NCBI RefSeq assembly: GCF_002101595.1
Contig: NZ_LQOM01000031.1
Span: 62,001-126,000 of the forward strand
Direction: 5' to 3'
DNA length: 64,000 bases
Origin: Mycobacterium celatum
Lineage (GTDB): Bacteria; Actinomycetota; Actinomycetes; Mycobacteriales; Mycobacteriaceae
Shown: positions 47,072 to 55,625 of the stretch, piece by piece
How the letters are laid out: every line of letters starts with the position of its first letter
Position numbering within the stretch: the first letter of the stretch is position 1
Position numbers and translations under genes: made by a program
Notes under the pieces: model-generated
Database searches by the model: none
Seen by the model: the letters and a program-made list of their open reading frames with translations, nothing else
What the model was told of the DNA's origin: nothing

Positions 47072-47511
47072 TCGGCCGGCCCAAGGCCGAAGTCGGCGTA
47101 GTCGAAGCCAGGCACTACCACACAGCTGACCAGGCTGGGCTCGTCGTCGCGAGGCCGGGCCCGCTGCCAGTATCGGGGCGGCACCAGCGCCTGTGGTCGC
47201 TCACCGGCCATGATGTCGCTGCCGAGCACATGCGTTGTGGTGCTGTGCCGTTCGCTTCCGATGTCGAGCAGCAGCGGACTGCCGCGATGATGCAGCCACA
47301 GCTCGGCGCTGCGCACGGTGTGCCAGGCTGACTGCTGGCCGGGCATCAGCAACAGCAGGATCGCCGTTCCGGCGCTGCGCGGCCCGGTGTAATCCGGTGG
47401 CAGCGCCGACTGGCCCACCGTCACATCGCTGCGCCAGGTCTGCCGAAACCAGCCGCCTTCGGGGTTGGGCGCCAGGTCCAACTCGCGGGCCCAGTCCGGT
47501 AGCTCGGTCAT
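47068..47511 (-). CDS. DUF985 cupin-fold protein
   Basis: A 147-residue cupin of the DUF985 family: DLAPNPEGGWFRQTWRSDVT at the N-terminus, SAGTAILLLLMPGQQSAWHT, then SAELWLHHRGSPLLLDIG and the C-terminal SCVVVPGFDYADFGLG. A conserved His and Glu set could bind metal; the substrate is unknown. The ATG at 47511 is divergent from the small membrane-protein gene at 47546. It does not correspond to a gene I recall between Rv0911 and Rv0912, so it may be an insertion relative to M. tuberculosis. Confidence 0.88.
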   Translation of the reverse strand: MTELPDWARELDLAPNPEGGWFRQTWRSDVTVGQSALPPDYTGPRSAGTAILLLLMPGQQSAWHTVRSAELWLHHRGSPLLLDIGSERHSTTTHVLGSDIMAGERPQALVPPRYWQRARPRDDEPSLVSCVVVPGFDYADFGLGPAD

Positions 47512-47545
47512 CGCCCCACCCTAAAGTGCGCGCTAGTGTCGCAGT

Positions 47546-47962
47546 ATGACCCGTCTGCATCCTGGGTGGCTGGTCGCGCTATTCGCCGCGGTACTGGCAG
47601 TCAGCACCTGGCTGCCGTGGTTGACCACAACGGTCAACGGCGGCGGCTGGGCCAATGCGGTCGGGGGCAGCATGGGCAGCCTGCATCTTCCGCGCGGTTT
47701 TGGGACGGGTCAGCTGATCGTGTTGCTGTCCTCGACGCTGCTGGTGGCGGGCGCGACGGTCGGCCGCGGATTGTCGGCCAGGCTGGCATCGATTGCCGCG
47801 CTTGCCCTTTCACTGCTCATCGGCGCGCTGACATGGTGGTACTACGATGTCAACGTCACCCCGCCGGTCGCGGCCGGCTACGGGTTCTACATCGGCGCGG
47901 CGGGCGCGGCCGGCGCGGTGATCTGTTCCGGGTGGGCGCTGGCGTCGTCACTGCGTCGGTGA
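47546..47962 (+). CDS. Four-helix membrane protein (Rv0912-like)
   Basis: A 138-residue polytopic membrane protein with four hydrophobic segments: WLVALFAAVLAVSTWLPWL, GQLIVLLSSTLLVAGATVG, LASIAALALSLLIGALTWWY and FYIGAAGAAGAVICSGWALA. It matches the position of Rv0912; no function is known. It is divergent from the cupin gene. Its last 15 bp overlap the 3' end of the convergent carotenoid oxygenase gene. Confidence 0.85.
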   Translation: MTRLHPGWLVALFAAVLAVSTWLPWLTTTVNGGGWANAVGGSMGSLHLPRGFGTGQLIVLLSSTLLVAGATVGRGLSARLASIAALALSLLIGALTWWYYDVNVTPPVAAGYGFYIGAAGAAGAVICSGWALASSLRR

Positions 47963-49477
47963 CAAGCCGATAGCGTCGGCCGCCGAGTCGGCGGAATGCC
48001 AGCGCCGCAACTGCGCGCCCGGTGCCCATGTCGCGTGGGTGCCGCTGGAAATACGTTCCGGCAGTTGGAGTTTGCACAGAGGTCCGTCGCTGAGCCGGGC
48101 CGCGTCGAAGATCAGACAGTAGGAGGCGTCGGCGTTCATGTCGGTGGTCAGCGTGACCAGGTAGCCGTCGTCTTCGGCGCCGCCGGTTCCGCGGGACGCC
48201 ATCGCCGTCTCACTGCCGTAGACGCCGTCGCCGAACGAATAGCGTTGCTCGTGGCCGGTGAGAACGTCGTGTCTGACCAGCCCGTCGAACAGGAACCAGC
48301 CAGGCTTTCCGGTGGCGGCATAGCTGTAGCGATACTTGGTGGCCGCGAAGTCGTTGTTGATCACCCCGAATTCGGTGATGGACTCCGAGAGTTGTTCTTC
48401 GGCCACGGCGCCGGTCAGCAGGTTCAGCCGCCACCGGTGCAGCCGGGCCTGCATGCGGTCGAGTGCCAAAAAGCGAAACGCCCGTTGCCATTTGCTGCCG
48501 GTGCCGGTGTCGGCGGGCTCGGGGTCGGCCTGGAAGAAGCCGTCGAGCACAATGTCGTCGCCGTCCTCGTGTGCGTTGACGAAGTGCAGCACGAACGTGG
48601 GCTCGGCTTCGAACCAGCGGATGTCGGCGGTCTGTCCGCGCCGCGGCAGCACCGCGAACCGCGACGGCATGTCCGGATGGAACCGCGCCACGTGCAGGTC
48701 ACGGGCCAACAGCTCTGGCTCCCAGAACAGCGGGAAATCGTTGAGGACGACATAGTTTTCGGTGAACGCCATGTCGTGCGGCAGCCGCGGCCCGGGCAGC
48801 GGAACGTCGACATAATGCACCAGCTCGTTGTTGGCGTCGACGACGCCGTAGTGCATGTACGGCGCCTGCTTGCTGTAGTTGAAGAACAGCAATTCGCCGG
48901 TCGTGGCGTCGACCTTCGGATGCGCCGACACCCCCCAGTCGAACGGAAAGCGACCGTTCCAGTGTTCTTTCCCAAGGGTTTCCGCGGTGTACGGGTCCAG
49001 CCGATACAGGTCGCCGCATTGATAGAAACTGGTCAGCGCGGTGCCGCGGTGCACGACGACGTCGGTGCTCGACGCATCCTTCAACAAGCCCCGGGCGCCC
49101 CAGCCGTCGGTACGCTTGCAAAGCGACACGGGCTCGGCCAACCCCGGCCACAACGCTCCGCCCGCCGCATTCTCGGCCAGGAAGCCGTCGGTACGGATGA
49201 ACCGGTTGCGGTAGAAGGCCTTGCCGTCGCGGAACCCGACCACGTGCAGCATGCCGTCGCCGTCGAACGGGTGATACGTCTTCAACGCCGGATGTAACGG
49301 GTTCTCGGTGTTGCGCAGGTATATGCCGTCCAGATCGTGCGGTATCTCACCGTCGATCGCCGTCAGGTCTTCGGCATCCCATTCGGTGGTCTGTGGACGC
49401 CACGGCCCGGTCCGGTACGGGTGGTCGTCATCCTCCGGCAGGGTGGACAGGAACTTGGCGACGATCTCGACGTTCAC
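47948..49477 (-). CDS. Carotenoid cleavage dioxygenase family protein (Rv0913c-like)
   Basis: A ~509-residue seven-bladed beta-propeller non-haem iron dioxygenase. Blade signatures include IPHDLDGIYLRNTENPLHP, TYHPFDGDGMLHVVGF, SAHPKVDATTGELLFFNYS, DLPHDMAF-like LPHDMAFTENYVVLNDFPLF and FVLHFVNAHEDGDDIVLDGF. These supply the four His iron ligands and three Glu of the family. It corresponds to Rv0913c; the substrate may be an apocarotenoid. A GTG at 49477 gives the family N-terminus (VNVEIVAKFLSTLPEDDDHP), though its Shine-Dalgarno sequence is weak. Confidence 0.92.
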   Translation of the reverse strand: MNVEIVAKFLSTLPEDDDHPYRTGPWRPQTTEWDAEDLTAIDGEIPHDLDGIYLRNTENPLHPALKTYHPFDGDGMLHVVGFRDGKAFYRNRFIRTDGFLAENAAGGALWPGLAEPVSLCKRTDGWGARGLLKDASSTDVVVHRGTALTSFYQCGDLYRLDPYTAETLGKEHWNGRFPFDWGVSAHPKVDATTGELLFFNYSKQAPYMHYGVVDANNELVHYVDVPLPGPRLPHDMAFTENYVVLNDFPLFWEPELLARDLHVARFHPDMPSRFAVLPRRGQTADIRWFEAEPTFVLHFVNAHEDGDDIVLDGFFQADPEPADTGTGSKWQRAFRFLALDRMQARLHRWRLNLLTGAVAEEQLSESITEFGVINNDFAATKYRYSYAATGKPGWFLFDGLVRHDVLTGHEQRYSFGDGVYGSETAMASRGTGGAEDDGYLVTLTTDMNADASYCLIFDAARLSDGPLCKLQLPERISSGTHATWAPGAQLRRWHSADSAADAIGLSPTQ

Positions 49478-49679
49478 CGAGCTGAGCCCTCGCGCATAGC
49501 CGCACGTTAGTACAACCAGGAGCGGCCCCGTCGGCTCTCGGCTGAACCGACGAGACCTAAGCGGGCGACGCCGGTCGACCAACGTACCCGCCTGTTGCAG
49601 GCGCATTGCCATTGGCGGCGTTTGACAAACATGAGGGCCGGAGGTGTGTAGCTCTTCTGAGGCGGGGGAATCCTTAAAT

Positions 49680-50363
49680 ATGCCGGACCTATCGGGTCAC
49701 GAGGTAGCGCAACGGATGGGCGAGTTGGCCCGTTCACTGGCGGCGCCATCCAGCGTCGAAGATGTGCTTGCACTTGTTACGGCTGCTGCTGTCGAAATGC
49801 TTCCCGGCGCCGATACTGCCGGCGTGCTCATCGCCAAAGGCGGTAAATTCGAGTCTCTGTTCGGTACCTCGGACCTGGTCTACAAGCTGGATCAGCTGCA
49901 GGCCAAGTACAACGAGGGGCCATGTGTGGATGCGGCGCACGACGACTTGATGCTCCGCGCAGATGATTTCGCCATCGAGACCCGGTGGCCGAACTTCTCG
50001 CGTGCGCTCGCCGAGATCGGCGTGCACAGTTGTCTGTCGTTCAAGCTCTATGCCGGTGACCACACCGCGGGCGCGTTGAACGTATTCGGACTGAAACCCC
50101 ACGCGTTCACCGCAGAGTCAGAAGCGCTCGGCTCGGTGCTCGCTGCCCATGCCGCGGCCGCGATCCTTGCCAGTCGTCACAGCGAGCAGCTTCGATCCGC
50201 CATCAACAGCAGAGATGTCATCGGCCAAGCCAAGGGCATCATCATGGAGCGCTACAACGTCGATGCCCTGCGCGCGTTCGAGATGCTGCGGAAGCTGTCG
50301 CAGGACACCAACGTGAAACTGGCCGAGCTGGCGCAGCGGGTCGTCAACACCCGCGGGACTTGA
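49680..50363 (+). CDS. GAF-ANTAR domain regulator
   Basis: A 227-residue protein with an N-terminal GAF domain (residues ~20-160: VEDVLALVTAAAVEMLPGAD, YNEGPCVDAAHDD, VHSCLSFKLYAG, GALNVFGLKPHAF) and a C-terminal ANTAR domain (SRDVIGQAKGIIMERYNVDA, LRAFEMLRKLSQDTNVKLAE). Such proteins sense ligand or redox state and bind nascent RNA to cause antitermination. It starts at ATG 49680. The surrounding region (49.6-51.3 kb) replaces the Rv0914c-Rv0922 stretch of M. tuberculosis. About 200 bp without a gene precede it; I see nothing specific there beyond its promoter region. Confidence 0.92.
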   Translation: MPDLSGHEVAQRMGELARSLAAPSSVEDVLALVTAAAVEMLPGADTAGVLIAKGGKFESLFGTSDLVYKLDQLQAKYNEGPCVDAAHDDLMLRADDFAIETRWPNFSRALAEIGVHSCLSFKLYAGDHTAGALNVFGLKPHAFTAESEALGSVLAAHAAAAILASRHSEQLRSAINSRDVIGQAKGIIMERYNVDALRAFEMLRKLSQDTNVKLAELAQRVVNTRGT

Positions 50364-50378
50364 CCCGGTAAAAATCAG

Positions 50379-50451
50379 TGCCCCCGGCAGGATTCGAACC
50401 TGCGACACCCGCTTTAGGAGAGCGGTGCTCTATCCCCTGAGCTACGAGGGC
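50379..50451 (-). tRNA. tRNA-Arg (anticodon CCT)
   Basis: Read on the minus strand, a 73-nt cloverleaf is present. The acceptor arms GCCCTCG and CGGGGGC carry two G-T pairs, the D arm is GCTC...GAGC, and the T loop is GGTTCGAATCC. The anticodon loop CTCCTAA has anticodon CCT, reading AGG arginine codons. The discriminator base is A and CCA is not encoded. It lies between the GAF-ANTAR gene and the LLM oxidoreductase gene. Confidence 0.97.
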
Positions 50452-50478
50452 GGACCGGCTGGCAGCTTACGCTGAATC

Positions 50479-51300
50479 TCAGCGCAGCTCCGCGATCACC
50501 TTCGCAAAGCCCTCGGCGTGGCTTTCCTGCACAGTGAACGACGTCAGCCCGTAGGTCTCACGGTATCCGCGCAACCTGTCGGCCATGTCGCGGGGCGACC
50601 CACTCAATACCGCAGGCAACTCCAACAACTGCGCATCGGACAGCGTGGGCGCATATCTGCGGGTGAGCCGCAGGTCGGGCATTCCGGAGTTGTCGGCGGG
50701 CACCGCCGTGATCGCCAGGTTCAACTCGAGATCGTCGAATCGGTCACCGGCAGCCGACCGGACGAAGTCGACCCGATCGGCCAGCGGGTCGCCGACCGCC
50801 TTCGGGCTCGCACCCGTCAGGCCGATGATGTCGGCGTGCCGGGCGGCCACCGTCAACAGCCGGTCGCCGTTGCCCGCAATCAGGATCGGGATGCTGGGCA
50901 GGTGCTTCTTGAGGTAGGCCGTCACGTGCTCGAGATAGTCGACGCGACGCCCGGCGCTCGGGTAGGCCAACTCGGCGGCCTCGAATTCTTCGCGCACGTA
51001 GCCCGCGCCAAGGCCCACTTCCAGACGCCCGTCGCTGAGCAGATCGACCTCGGCGGCATCCCGCGCCAACAGCGCCGGCTTGTAGAAGCACGCGTTGAGC
51101 ACATAGGTGCCCAGCCGGACCGTCGTGGTGGCCTGGGCGATCGCGGCGAGCACCGGAAACGGCGCCGGCGAACCGAGGTGGTCGGGCAGATGAAGGACGT
51201 CGAACCCGTAATCCTCCAGCCGCCGTGCCTTGTCGAGCAGCGCGGCCCGAGACTTGACCGCATGGATGCCGATGGAAAAGCGAAAACCCTTGCTAATCAG
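50479..51300 (-). CDS. LLM-class F420-dependent oxidoreductase with a non-standard start
   Basis: A ~273-residue luciferase-like (TIM-barrel) oxidoreductase of the F420-dependent group: FSIGIHAVKSRAALLDKARR, DYGFDVLHLPDHLGSPAPFP, TVRLGTYVLNACFYKPALLA, DLLSDGRLEVGLGAGYVREE and ILIAGNGDRLLTVAARHADI. The family N-terminus ISKGFRFSIGIHAV lies upstream of the first ATG (51153). The only codons between it and the in-frame stop at 51301-51303 are CTG (51300) and ATT (51297), preceded by GGAGG. Translation therefore starts from CTG or ATT, or the start codon has been lost. Substrate unknown. Confidence 0.82.
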   Translation of the reverse strand: MISKGFRFSIGIHAVKSRAALLDKARRLEDYGFDVLHLPDHLGSPAPFPVLAAIAQATTTVRLGTYVLNACFYKPALLARDAAEVDLLSDGRLEVGLGAGYVREEFEAAELAYPSAGRRVDYLEHVTAYLKKHLPSIPILIAGNGDRLLTVAARHADIIGLTGASPKAVGDPLADRVDFVRSAAGDRFDDLELNLAITAVPADNSGMPDLRLTRRYAPTLSDAQLLELPAVLSGSPRDMADRLRGYRETYGLTSFTVQESHAEGFAKVIAELR

Positions 51301-51326
51301 TCACCTCCGACGTAAGTCACTCGACC

Positions 51327-51373
51327 CTGTAGTCAGCGAGGGAAAGTGCGAGAAGAGACCGCGCTAACTACAG
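51327..51373. repeat. Inverted repeat overlapping a stop codon
   Basis: CTGTAGTCAGCG (51327-51338) and CGCTAACTACAG (51362-51373) match at 11 of 12 positions as inverted arms, with a 23-bp loop. The right arm contains the stop codon (51368-51370) of the minus-strand fusion gene, so it may act as its terminator. Confidence 0.65.
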
Positions 51374-52441
51374 TTTCGGCGCAAGCCAGGATCGGGCCGC
51401 GGCGACCAATCCTTGCACCAGAGCGGACGTTACCGGTGAGAGTCCGTCGTCGCCGGGCAGGGGACTGCGCGGGCTGATTCCGCGGACCCGCGGCGGCAGT
51501 TCCAGCTGCGTCCCGCCGTCGCGGCTCCGGTTGACCGGGTTGTGCGGATGCAGGCCACGCAACTCGAGCGGGATCTCTTCCAGGTCGGTGATCACCTGAT
51601 AGCCCGGCAGCTCGACGTGCTTGGCGACGTGGGCCGCCAGCGCGCGGTTGCGGCCCCCGGCCAAAAGCTGCGTGCCACGCCCGATCCGTCCATAACCGTG
51701 CAGCGAGATCGTGACGTCGACGTGGTCGAGGAATTCCGCCAGCCGGGCCGATTCGGCGGGGTCGAAGCGCGCGGACGAGAGATGGTGCGCGTAGTGGTCG
51801 GGATGGCGCACCAGATACACCGACGCGTCGGCGGCGTCGGCGGCCCGTTCGGCGATCACGTCGGTCATTTGTTCCAAGCCTCCGCCGTGAATGGCGAGAA
51901 ACCCGAACCGGGATCGCAGCCGGCTGATCTCGGTTACGCCGCCGGCCGACAGTAGCTCTGAAAGTGATTGCGGCGCAGGCGATGTGGGCGTGGACGCGGG
52001 CCGACGCCAATGGGCCGGGTCCCACCGGCGCAGGAACTCGATCCAGCGACGCGGCAGCCGGTGATGGATTGCGCCGCCGATGATGCGCTCGAGGTAGCCG
52101 GGCCGCGGCACACCGGGATGGACCCGGTGGTCGACGTAGACCCAGGCATCCGACGGTCCGTCGTCTGTGTGCACGGTCAGCCGGTCGCGGCGGTAACGGC
52201 GCGGCACACCTTCCGCGCTGTCGAGGGTGACCAGGTCGTGATCGGAGAGCCGCCAGATGACCCCGTGCACCTCGGTACCGGCAAACGGCTCGACGGTGGC
52301 TACCCCGCGCTGGTTGATCAGCCAGTCGTGATTACCGAGCACGGCCGGACGCGGATCCAGCGCGTCGGGGCAGCGCCGCGCCATCTGCTGCACGCACAGG
52401 TTGGACCCGTACGCGAAATAGGTATGACGAGGGGCGGGCAC
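51368..52441 (-). CDS. Gamma-glutamylcyclotransferase / poly-gamma-glutamate hydrolase fusion (Rv0923c-like)
   Basis: A 357-residue two-domain protein. Residues ~1-150 form a GGCT-like domain (TYFAYGSNLCVQQMARRCPD, GVIWRLSDHDLVTLDSAEGV) that may cyclise gamma-glutamyl amides. Residues ~165-340 resemble the zinc-dependent poly-gamma-glutamate hydrolase family (DUF867): RFGFLAIHGGGLEQMTDVIA with the metal-binding His/Glu, then VTISLHGYGR and LHPHNPVNRS. The combination suggests complete processing of gamma-glutamyl chains (inference). It corresponds to Rv0923c. The GTG start overlaps the mntH stop by one base (TAGTG at 52441), so it is coupled to manganese transport. Confidence 0.83.
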   Translation of the reverse strand: MPAPRHTYFAYGSNLCVQQMARRCPDALDPRPAVLGNHDWLINQRGVATVEPFAGTEVHGVIWRLSDHDLVTLDSAEGVPRRYRRDRLTVHTDDGPSDAWVYVDHRVHPGVPRPGYLERIIGGAIHHRLPRRWIEFLRRWDPAHWRRPASTPTSPAPQSLSELLSAGGVTEISRLRSRFGFLAIHGGGLEQMTDVIAERAADAADASVYLVRHPDHYAHHLSSARFDPAESARLAEFLDHVDVTISLHGYGRIGRGTQLLAGGRNRALAAHVAKHVELPGYQVITDLEEIPLELRGLHPHNPVNRSRDGGTQLELPPRVRGISPRSPLPGDDGLSPVTSALVQGLVAAARSWLAPKL

Positions 52442-53661
52442 TAGCCCTTCACGGTGAGGTAGATCAACACCACGTTAAGCAGACTAATCAAAACCCCGAC
52501 CAGCCAGCCAACAGCAGTGGTGAGGCGGTGATTGACGTCGGACCCCATCAGGTTGCGATCGCTGGTCAACGCGACCAGCGGCAGCACCGCGAGCGGGATC
52601 CCGAACGACAGCACCACCTGCGACAACACCAGTGTGCGGGTCGGGTCGAAGCCGGCGGCGAGGATCAGCAGGGCGGGGGCCAGCGTGACCAGCCGGCGCA
52701 GCAGCATCGGCACTGACCGGTACAGCAATCCCTGCATGATCATCGCGCCGGCGTATGCCCCCACGGACGACGACGCCAGGCCGGACGCCAGCAACCCGAT
52801 CGCGAACAGCACCGCGATCGTCGGGTTCACCGTGTCACGCACCGCCACGTAAGCGCCGTCGATGGTTCCGGTCCCGCCGCGGCTCTGCATGTTGAGCGCG
52901 GCAACCAGCAGCATCGCCCCGTTGACCGCTCCCGCGACGACCATCGCCAGCCCGACATCGAGGCGGGTGACCCGCAGCAGCCGACGCCGCCACGGCCCGG
53001 CCGCCGGATGCCCGTGCCTGTCCCGGGCCAGGCCGGAATGCAGATACACCGCGTGCGGCATCACCGTCGCGCCCAGCATCGCAGCGGCCAGCAGCACGCT
53101 TTCGGTGCCGCGGAACCGCGGCAGCAGACCGCCGATCACTTCGTCGGGCGGCGGTGTCGCGACAAAGAAGCTGGCCGTGAATCCGATCGCGATGACCAGG
53201 AGCAAGCCGGTGATGACGCGCTCGAACAACTGCTGGCCGCGCCGATCCTGGATGCCCAGCAACACCAACGACACCATGCCGGTGATCGCCCCGCCCAGCA
53301 GCAGCGGGAGATGGAACAGAATGCGCAGCGCGACGGCTCCGCCGATCACTTCGGCGACGTCGGTGGCCATCGCGACGATCTCGGCCTGGGCCCAGTAGGT
53401 CAGCCGGGCCGGACGCGTCATCCGGGAGCCGACGGCCTCGGGCAGTGTCCGCCCGCTGACCAGCCCGAGCTTGGCCGACAGGTACTGCACCAGCCCGGCC
53501 ATCACGTTCGCGGCGACGATCACCCACAGCAGCAGGAACCCGAACTGTGCGCCGGCGCTGACGTTGGCGGCGACATTGCCCGGGTCGACATAGGCGATCG
53601 CGGCGACGAACGCCGGCCCGAGCAGATACCAGCCGGCCTTGGCCTCGGTGCTCTGCGCCAC
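52441..53661 (-). CDS. mntH: NRAMP-family divalent metal (Mn2+) transporter
   Basis: A 406-residue Nramp transporter importing Mn2+/Fe2+ with protons. Eleven hydrophobic helices are visible. The metal-binding motifs are in helix 1 (AAIAYVDPGNVAAN, DPGN at about residues 26-29) and helix 6 (AAAMLGATVMPHAVYLHSGL, with MPH). Sequence and position match Rv0924c. The GTG at 53661 is the start. An inverted-repeat operator overlaps the start region. It is coupled to the downstream fusion gene by a TAGTG overlap. Confidence 0.95.
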   Translation of the reverse strand: MAQSTEAKAGWYLLGPAFVAAIAYVDPGNVAANVSAGAQFGFLLLWVIVAANVMAGLVQYLSAKLGLVSGRTLPEAVGSRMTRPARLTYWAQAEIVAMATDVAEVIGGAVALRILFHLPLLLGGAITGMVSLVLLGIQDRRGQQLFERVITGLLLVIAIGFTASFFVATPPPDEVIGGLLPRFRGTESVLLAAAMLGATVMPHAVYLHSGLARDRHGHPAAGPWRRRLLRVTRLDVGLAMVVAGAVNGAMLLVAALNMQSRGGTGTIDGAYVAVRDTVNPTIAVLFAIGLLASGLASSSVGAYAGAMIMQGLLYRSVPMLLRRLVTLAPALLILAAGFDPTRTLVLSQVVLSFGIPLAVLPLVALTSDRNLMGSDVNHRLTTAVGWLVGVLISLLNVVLIYLTVKG

Positions 53662-53709
53662 CTAACTCACTTTCGGTCTACGAATAAGAAAGTTAGGGTA
53701 GCCGAAAGA
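53661..53709. promoter_or_regulatory. Interleaved inverted repeats at the mntH promoter (candidate metalloregulator box)
   Basis: CTTTCGG (53670-53676) with CCGAAAG (53702-53708) and CCTAACT (53661-53667) with AGTTAGG (53691-53697) form two interleaved dyads across the 48-bp gap upstream of mntH. This is the expected site for MntR- or IdeR-type control; the exact consensus match could not be verified. Confidence 0.6.
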
Positions 53710-54786
53710 TTAGCCGGCGGTGTAGAGCCCCCGGCCGGTCACCAGAGGTAGATCCAGCGTGGTCCGGATTCCGGGCGGGGCGGCGACGACCGCGGGGATC
53801 GCGTTGACGACCCGCATCGCGGTGGCGACCAGCCCGGCGTGGTTGTGGTCGCCGTTGGGGCTGCTCAGGCAGACGTCGACGGCATAGGACGGTTCACCGG
53901 TGATCTCGATGCGGTAGGAACCGCCGGCCTGGGCCGGCTGCGGCCAGTCAGGCCGCAGATCCTCCCGCAACCGGGTGACATGCTCGAGGACGGCCGCCGG
54001 TTGGCCGTCGACCATCCCGAGCACCTCGAACCGCAACGCGGCCGCGCTGCCCTGCCGGATGTGCCCGGACGCGATGTCGAAATCCTCCGGCGCAGGTTCT
54101 CGCACGTAGCGCTCGGTCACCTCGTCGAGCTCGACGCCCAGGCCGGCGGCCAGTTGCCGCACCACAGATCCCCACGCCAGGCTCAGCACACCGGGCTGCA
54201 GCAGCATCGGGATCTCGTCGATCGGCTTGCCGAATCCCATCACGTCGAACATGACGGTCGCGCTGTCGTAGGTGGCGTAGTCGACGATTTCCATGCAGCG
54301 GATCTGCTGGATGTTCTGGCAGGTGCCGGCCAGGGCCAGCGGCAGTAGGTCGTTGGCGAACCCGGGATCGATGCCGTTGACAAAGAGGCTCGAATTGCCT
54401 TCCCGCGCAGCATCTTCCAGCGGCGTGAGCATCTCCTGTGGAATCACCTGCCACGGGCACTGCAGGAACACCGCGCTGCTGCCGACGACGTTGATTCCGG
54501 CGGCCAGGATGCGGCGGTAGTCGTCGAGCGCCTCGGGGAGCCGGTTGTCGGCCATCGCGGTGTACACCGCGCACTGCGGTCGCGTGGCCAGCACCGCGTC
54601 CAGGTCGGTGGTGGCGGCGATGCCGGTCGAAACGTCAAGTCCGGCAAGCTGTCCGGCATCTTTGCCGGCCTTGGCATCCGAGGACACCCACACGCCGGTG
54701 AGCTCGAATTCGGGATTGGCGATGAGCGCTCGCAGCGCGTGGACGCCGACGTTGCCGGTGCCGATCTGAGCGACGCGAATGGGCAT
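53710..54786 (-). CDS. Dihydrodipicolinate-reductase-like NAD(P)-binding protein (Rv0926c-like)
   Basis: A 358-residue NAD(P)-dependent oxidoreductase. The N-terminal Rossmann fold has RVAQIGTGNVGVHALRALIA, and CAVYTAMADNRLPEALDDYR plus GINVVGSSAVFLQCPWQVIP follow. The C-terminal domain contains GIDPGFANDLLPLALAGTCQ. This is the 2,4-diaminopentanoate dehydrogenase-like family seen as Rv0926c; the mycobacterial substrate is unknown. The ATG at 54786 is 2 bp after the stop of the SDR gene, so both form an operon controlled from the KstR-like box at 55626. Confidence 0.9.
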   Translation of the reverse strand: MPIRVAQIGTGNVGVHALRALIANPEFELTGVWVSSDAKAGKDAGQLAGLDVSTGIAATTDLDAVLATRPQCAVYTAMADNRLPEALDDYRRILAAGINVVGSSAVFLQCPWQVIPQEMLTPLEDAAREGNSSLFVNGIDPGFANDLLPLALAGTCQNIQQIRCMEIVDYATYDSATVMFDVMGFGKPIDEIPMLLQPGVLSLAWGSVVRQLAAGLGVELDEVTERYVREPAPEDFDIASGHIRQGSAAALRFEVLGMVDGQPAAVLEHVTRLREDLRPDWPQPAQAGGSYRIEITGEPSYAVDVCLSSPNGDHNHAGLVATAMRVVNAIPAVVAAPPGIRTTLDLPLVTGRGLYTAG

Positions 54787-54788
54787 GG

Positions 54789-55580
54789 TCACAGGTCCGG
54801 GATCGGGAGGTCGAGGTTGGGGAAGGTGATGCCGCCGTCGACTTCGAGTACCTTGCCGGTCAGATAGGCGCCTGCAGGTGAGGCCAAATAGACTGCGGCG
54901 GCGGCGATCTCGTCTGGTTGTCCGAGTCGGCGCATCGGTGTCGCCTTCTCCATCGGCGCGCGCAGCTCGTCGTTGGAGGCGACGATGTCCAGGGCCGAGG
55001 TGGCGATCGAGCCGGGTGCGATGGCGTTGACGCGGATCTTCGGGCACAGGTCCAGGGCGGCCAGCCGGGTGTAGTGGGCGAGCGCGGCCTTGGCGGTGCC
55101 GTAGGCGGCGAAGCCGCGTCCGGCGAGCCGCCCCATCGTCGAGGTGATGTTGACGATGCTCCCGCCGCCGGCGTGCTCGAGCATCAGCGGCACGGCCGCG
55201 GTGGTCAGCGCGTGCGCGGTGCCCACGTTGAAGGTGAACGCGTCTTTGAGGTCTTTGGTCGAGGTGTTCAGCAACGCGTTGGGCATCGTGCCGCCGACGT
55301 TGTTGACGACGATGTCCAGCCGCCCGAAGGCCTCGACCGCTTGGCCGGCCAGTTCCGCGGTCGCCTCCGGATGGGCAAGGTCCGCGGCGACCACATGGGC
55401 CCGGCGGCCGCCCGCCCGGACTTTTTCTGCGACGGCCTCTAGTTGGGATTGGGTCCGCGAGGCGATGACGACGTCGGCGCCGACGTCGGCGAAGGCCAGC
55501 GCGATAGCCGCGCCAAGGCCGCGGCCGGCCCCGGTAATCACGGCAACTTTGTCGTCGAGCCGGAATTTGTCGAGTATCAC
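54789..55580 (-). CDS. Short-chain dehydrogenase/reductase (Rv0927c-like)
   Basis: A 263-residue classical SDR with the cofactor motif [39 protein letters not shown], and the catalytic Ser in [16 protein letters not shown]. The catalytic pair is Tyr/Lys in [20 protein letters not shown], and the C-terminal [20 protein letters not shown] is also present. It matches Rv0927c. GTG 55580 gives the 263-residue form; GTG 55589 is an alternative. A KstR-type box lies about 40 bp upstream, which suggests a role in steroid or lipid catabolism (inference). Confidence 0.92.
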   Translation of the reverse strand: MILDKFRLDDKVAVITGAGRGLGAAIALAFADVGADVVIASRTQSQLEAVAEKVRAGGRRAHVVAADLAHPEATAELAGQAVEAFGRLDIVVNNVGGTMPNALLNTSTKDLKDAFTFNVGTAHALTTAAVPLMLEHAGGGSIVNITSTMGRLAGRGFAAYGTAKAALAHYTRLAALDLCPKIRVNAIAPGSIATSALDIVASNDELRAPMEKATPMRRLGQPDEIAAAAVYLASPAGAYLTGKVLEVDGGITFPNLDLPIPDL

Positions 55581-55625
55581 GGGCGACACCGTAACAAGCG
55601 GGGGGCGGCCGGGGAACCCTATTTC

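Noticed and set aside
50379..50451. tRNA-Arg as an integration site
   Set aside because: No duplicated tRNA 3' end or integrase gene is seen nearby, so no island can be supported here.
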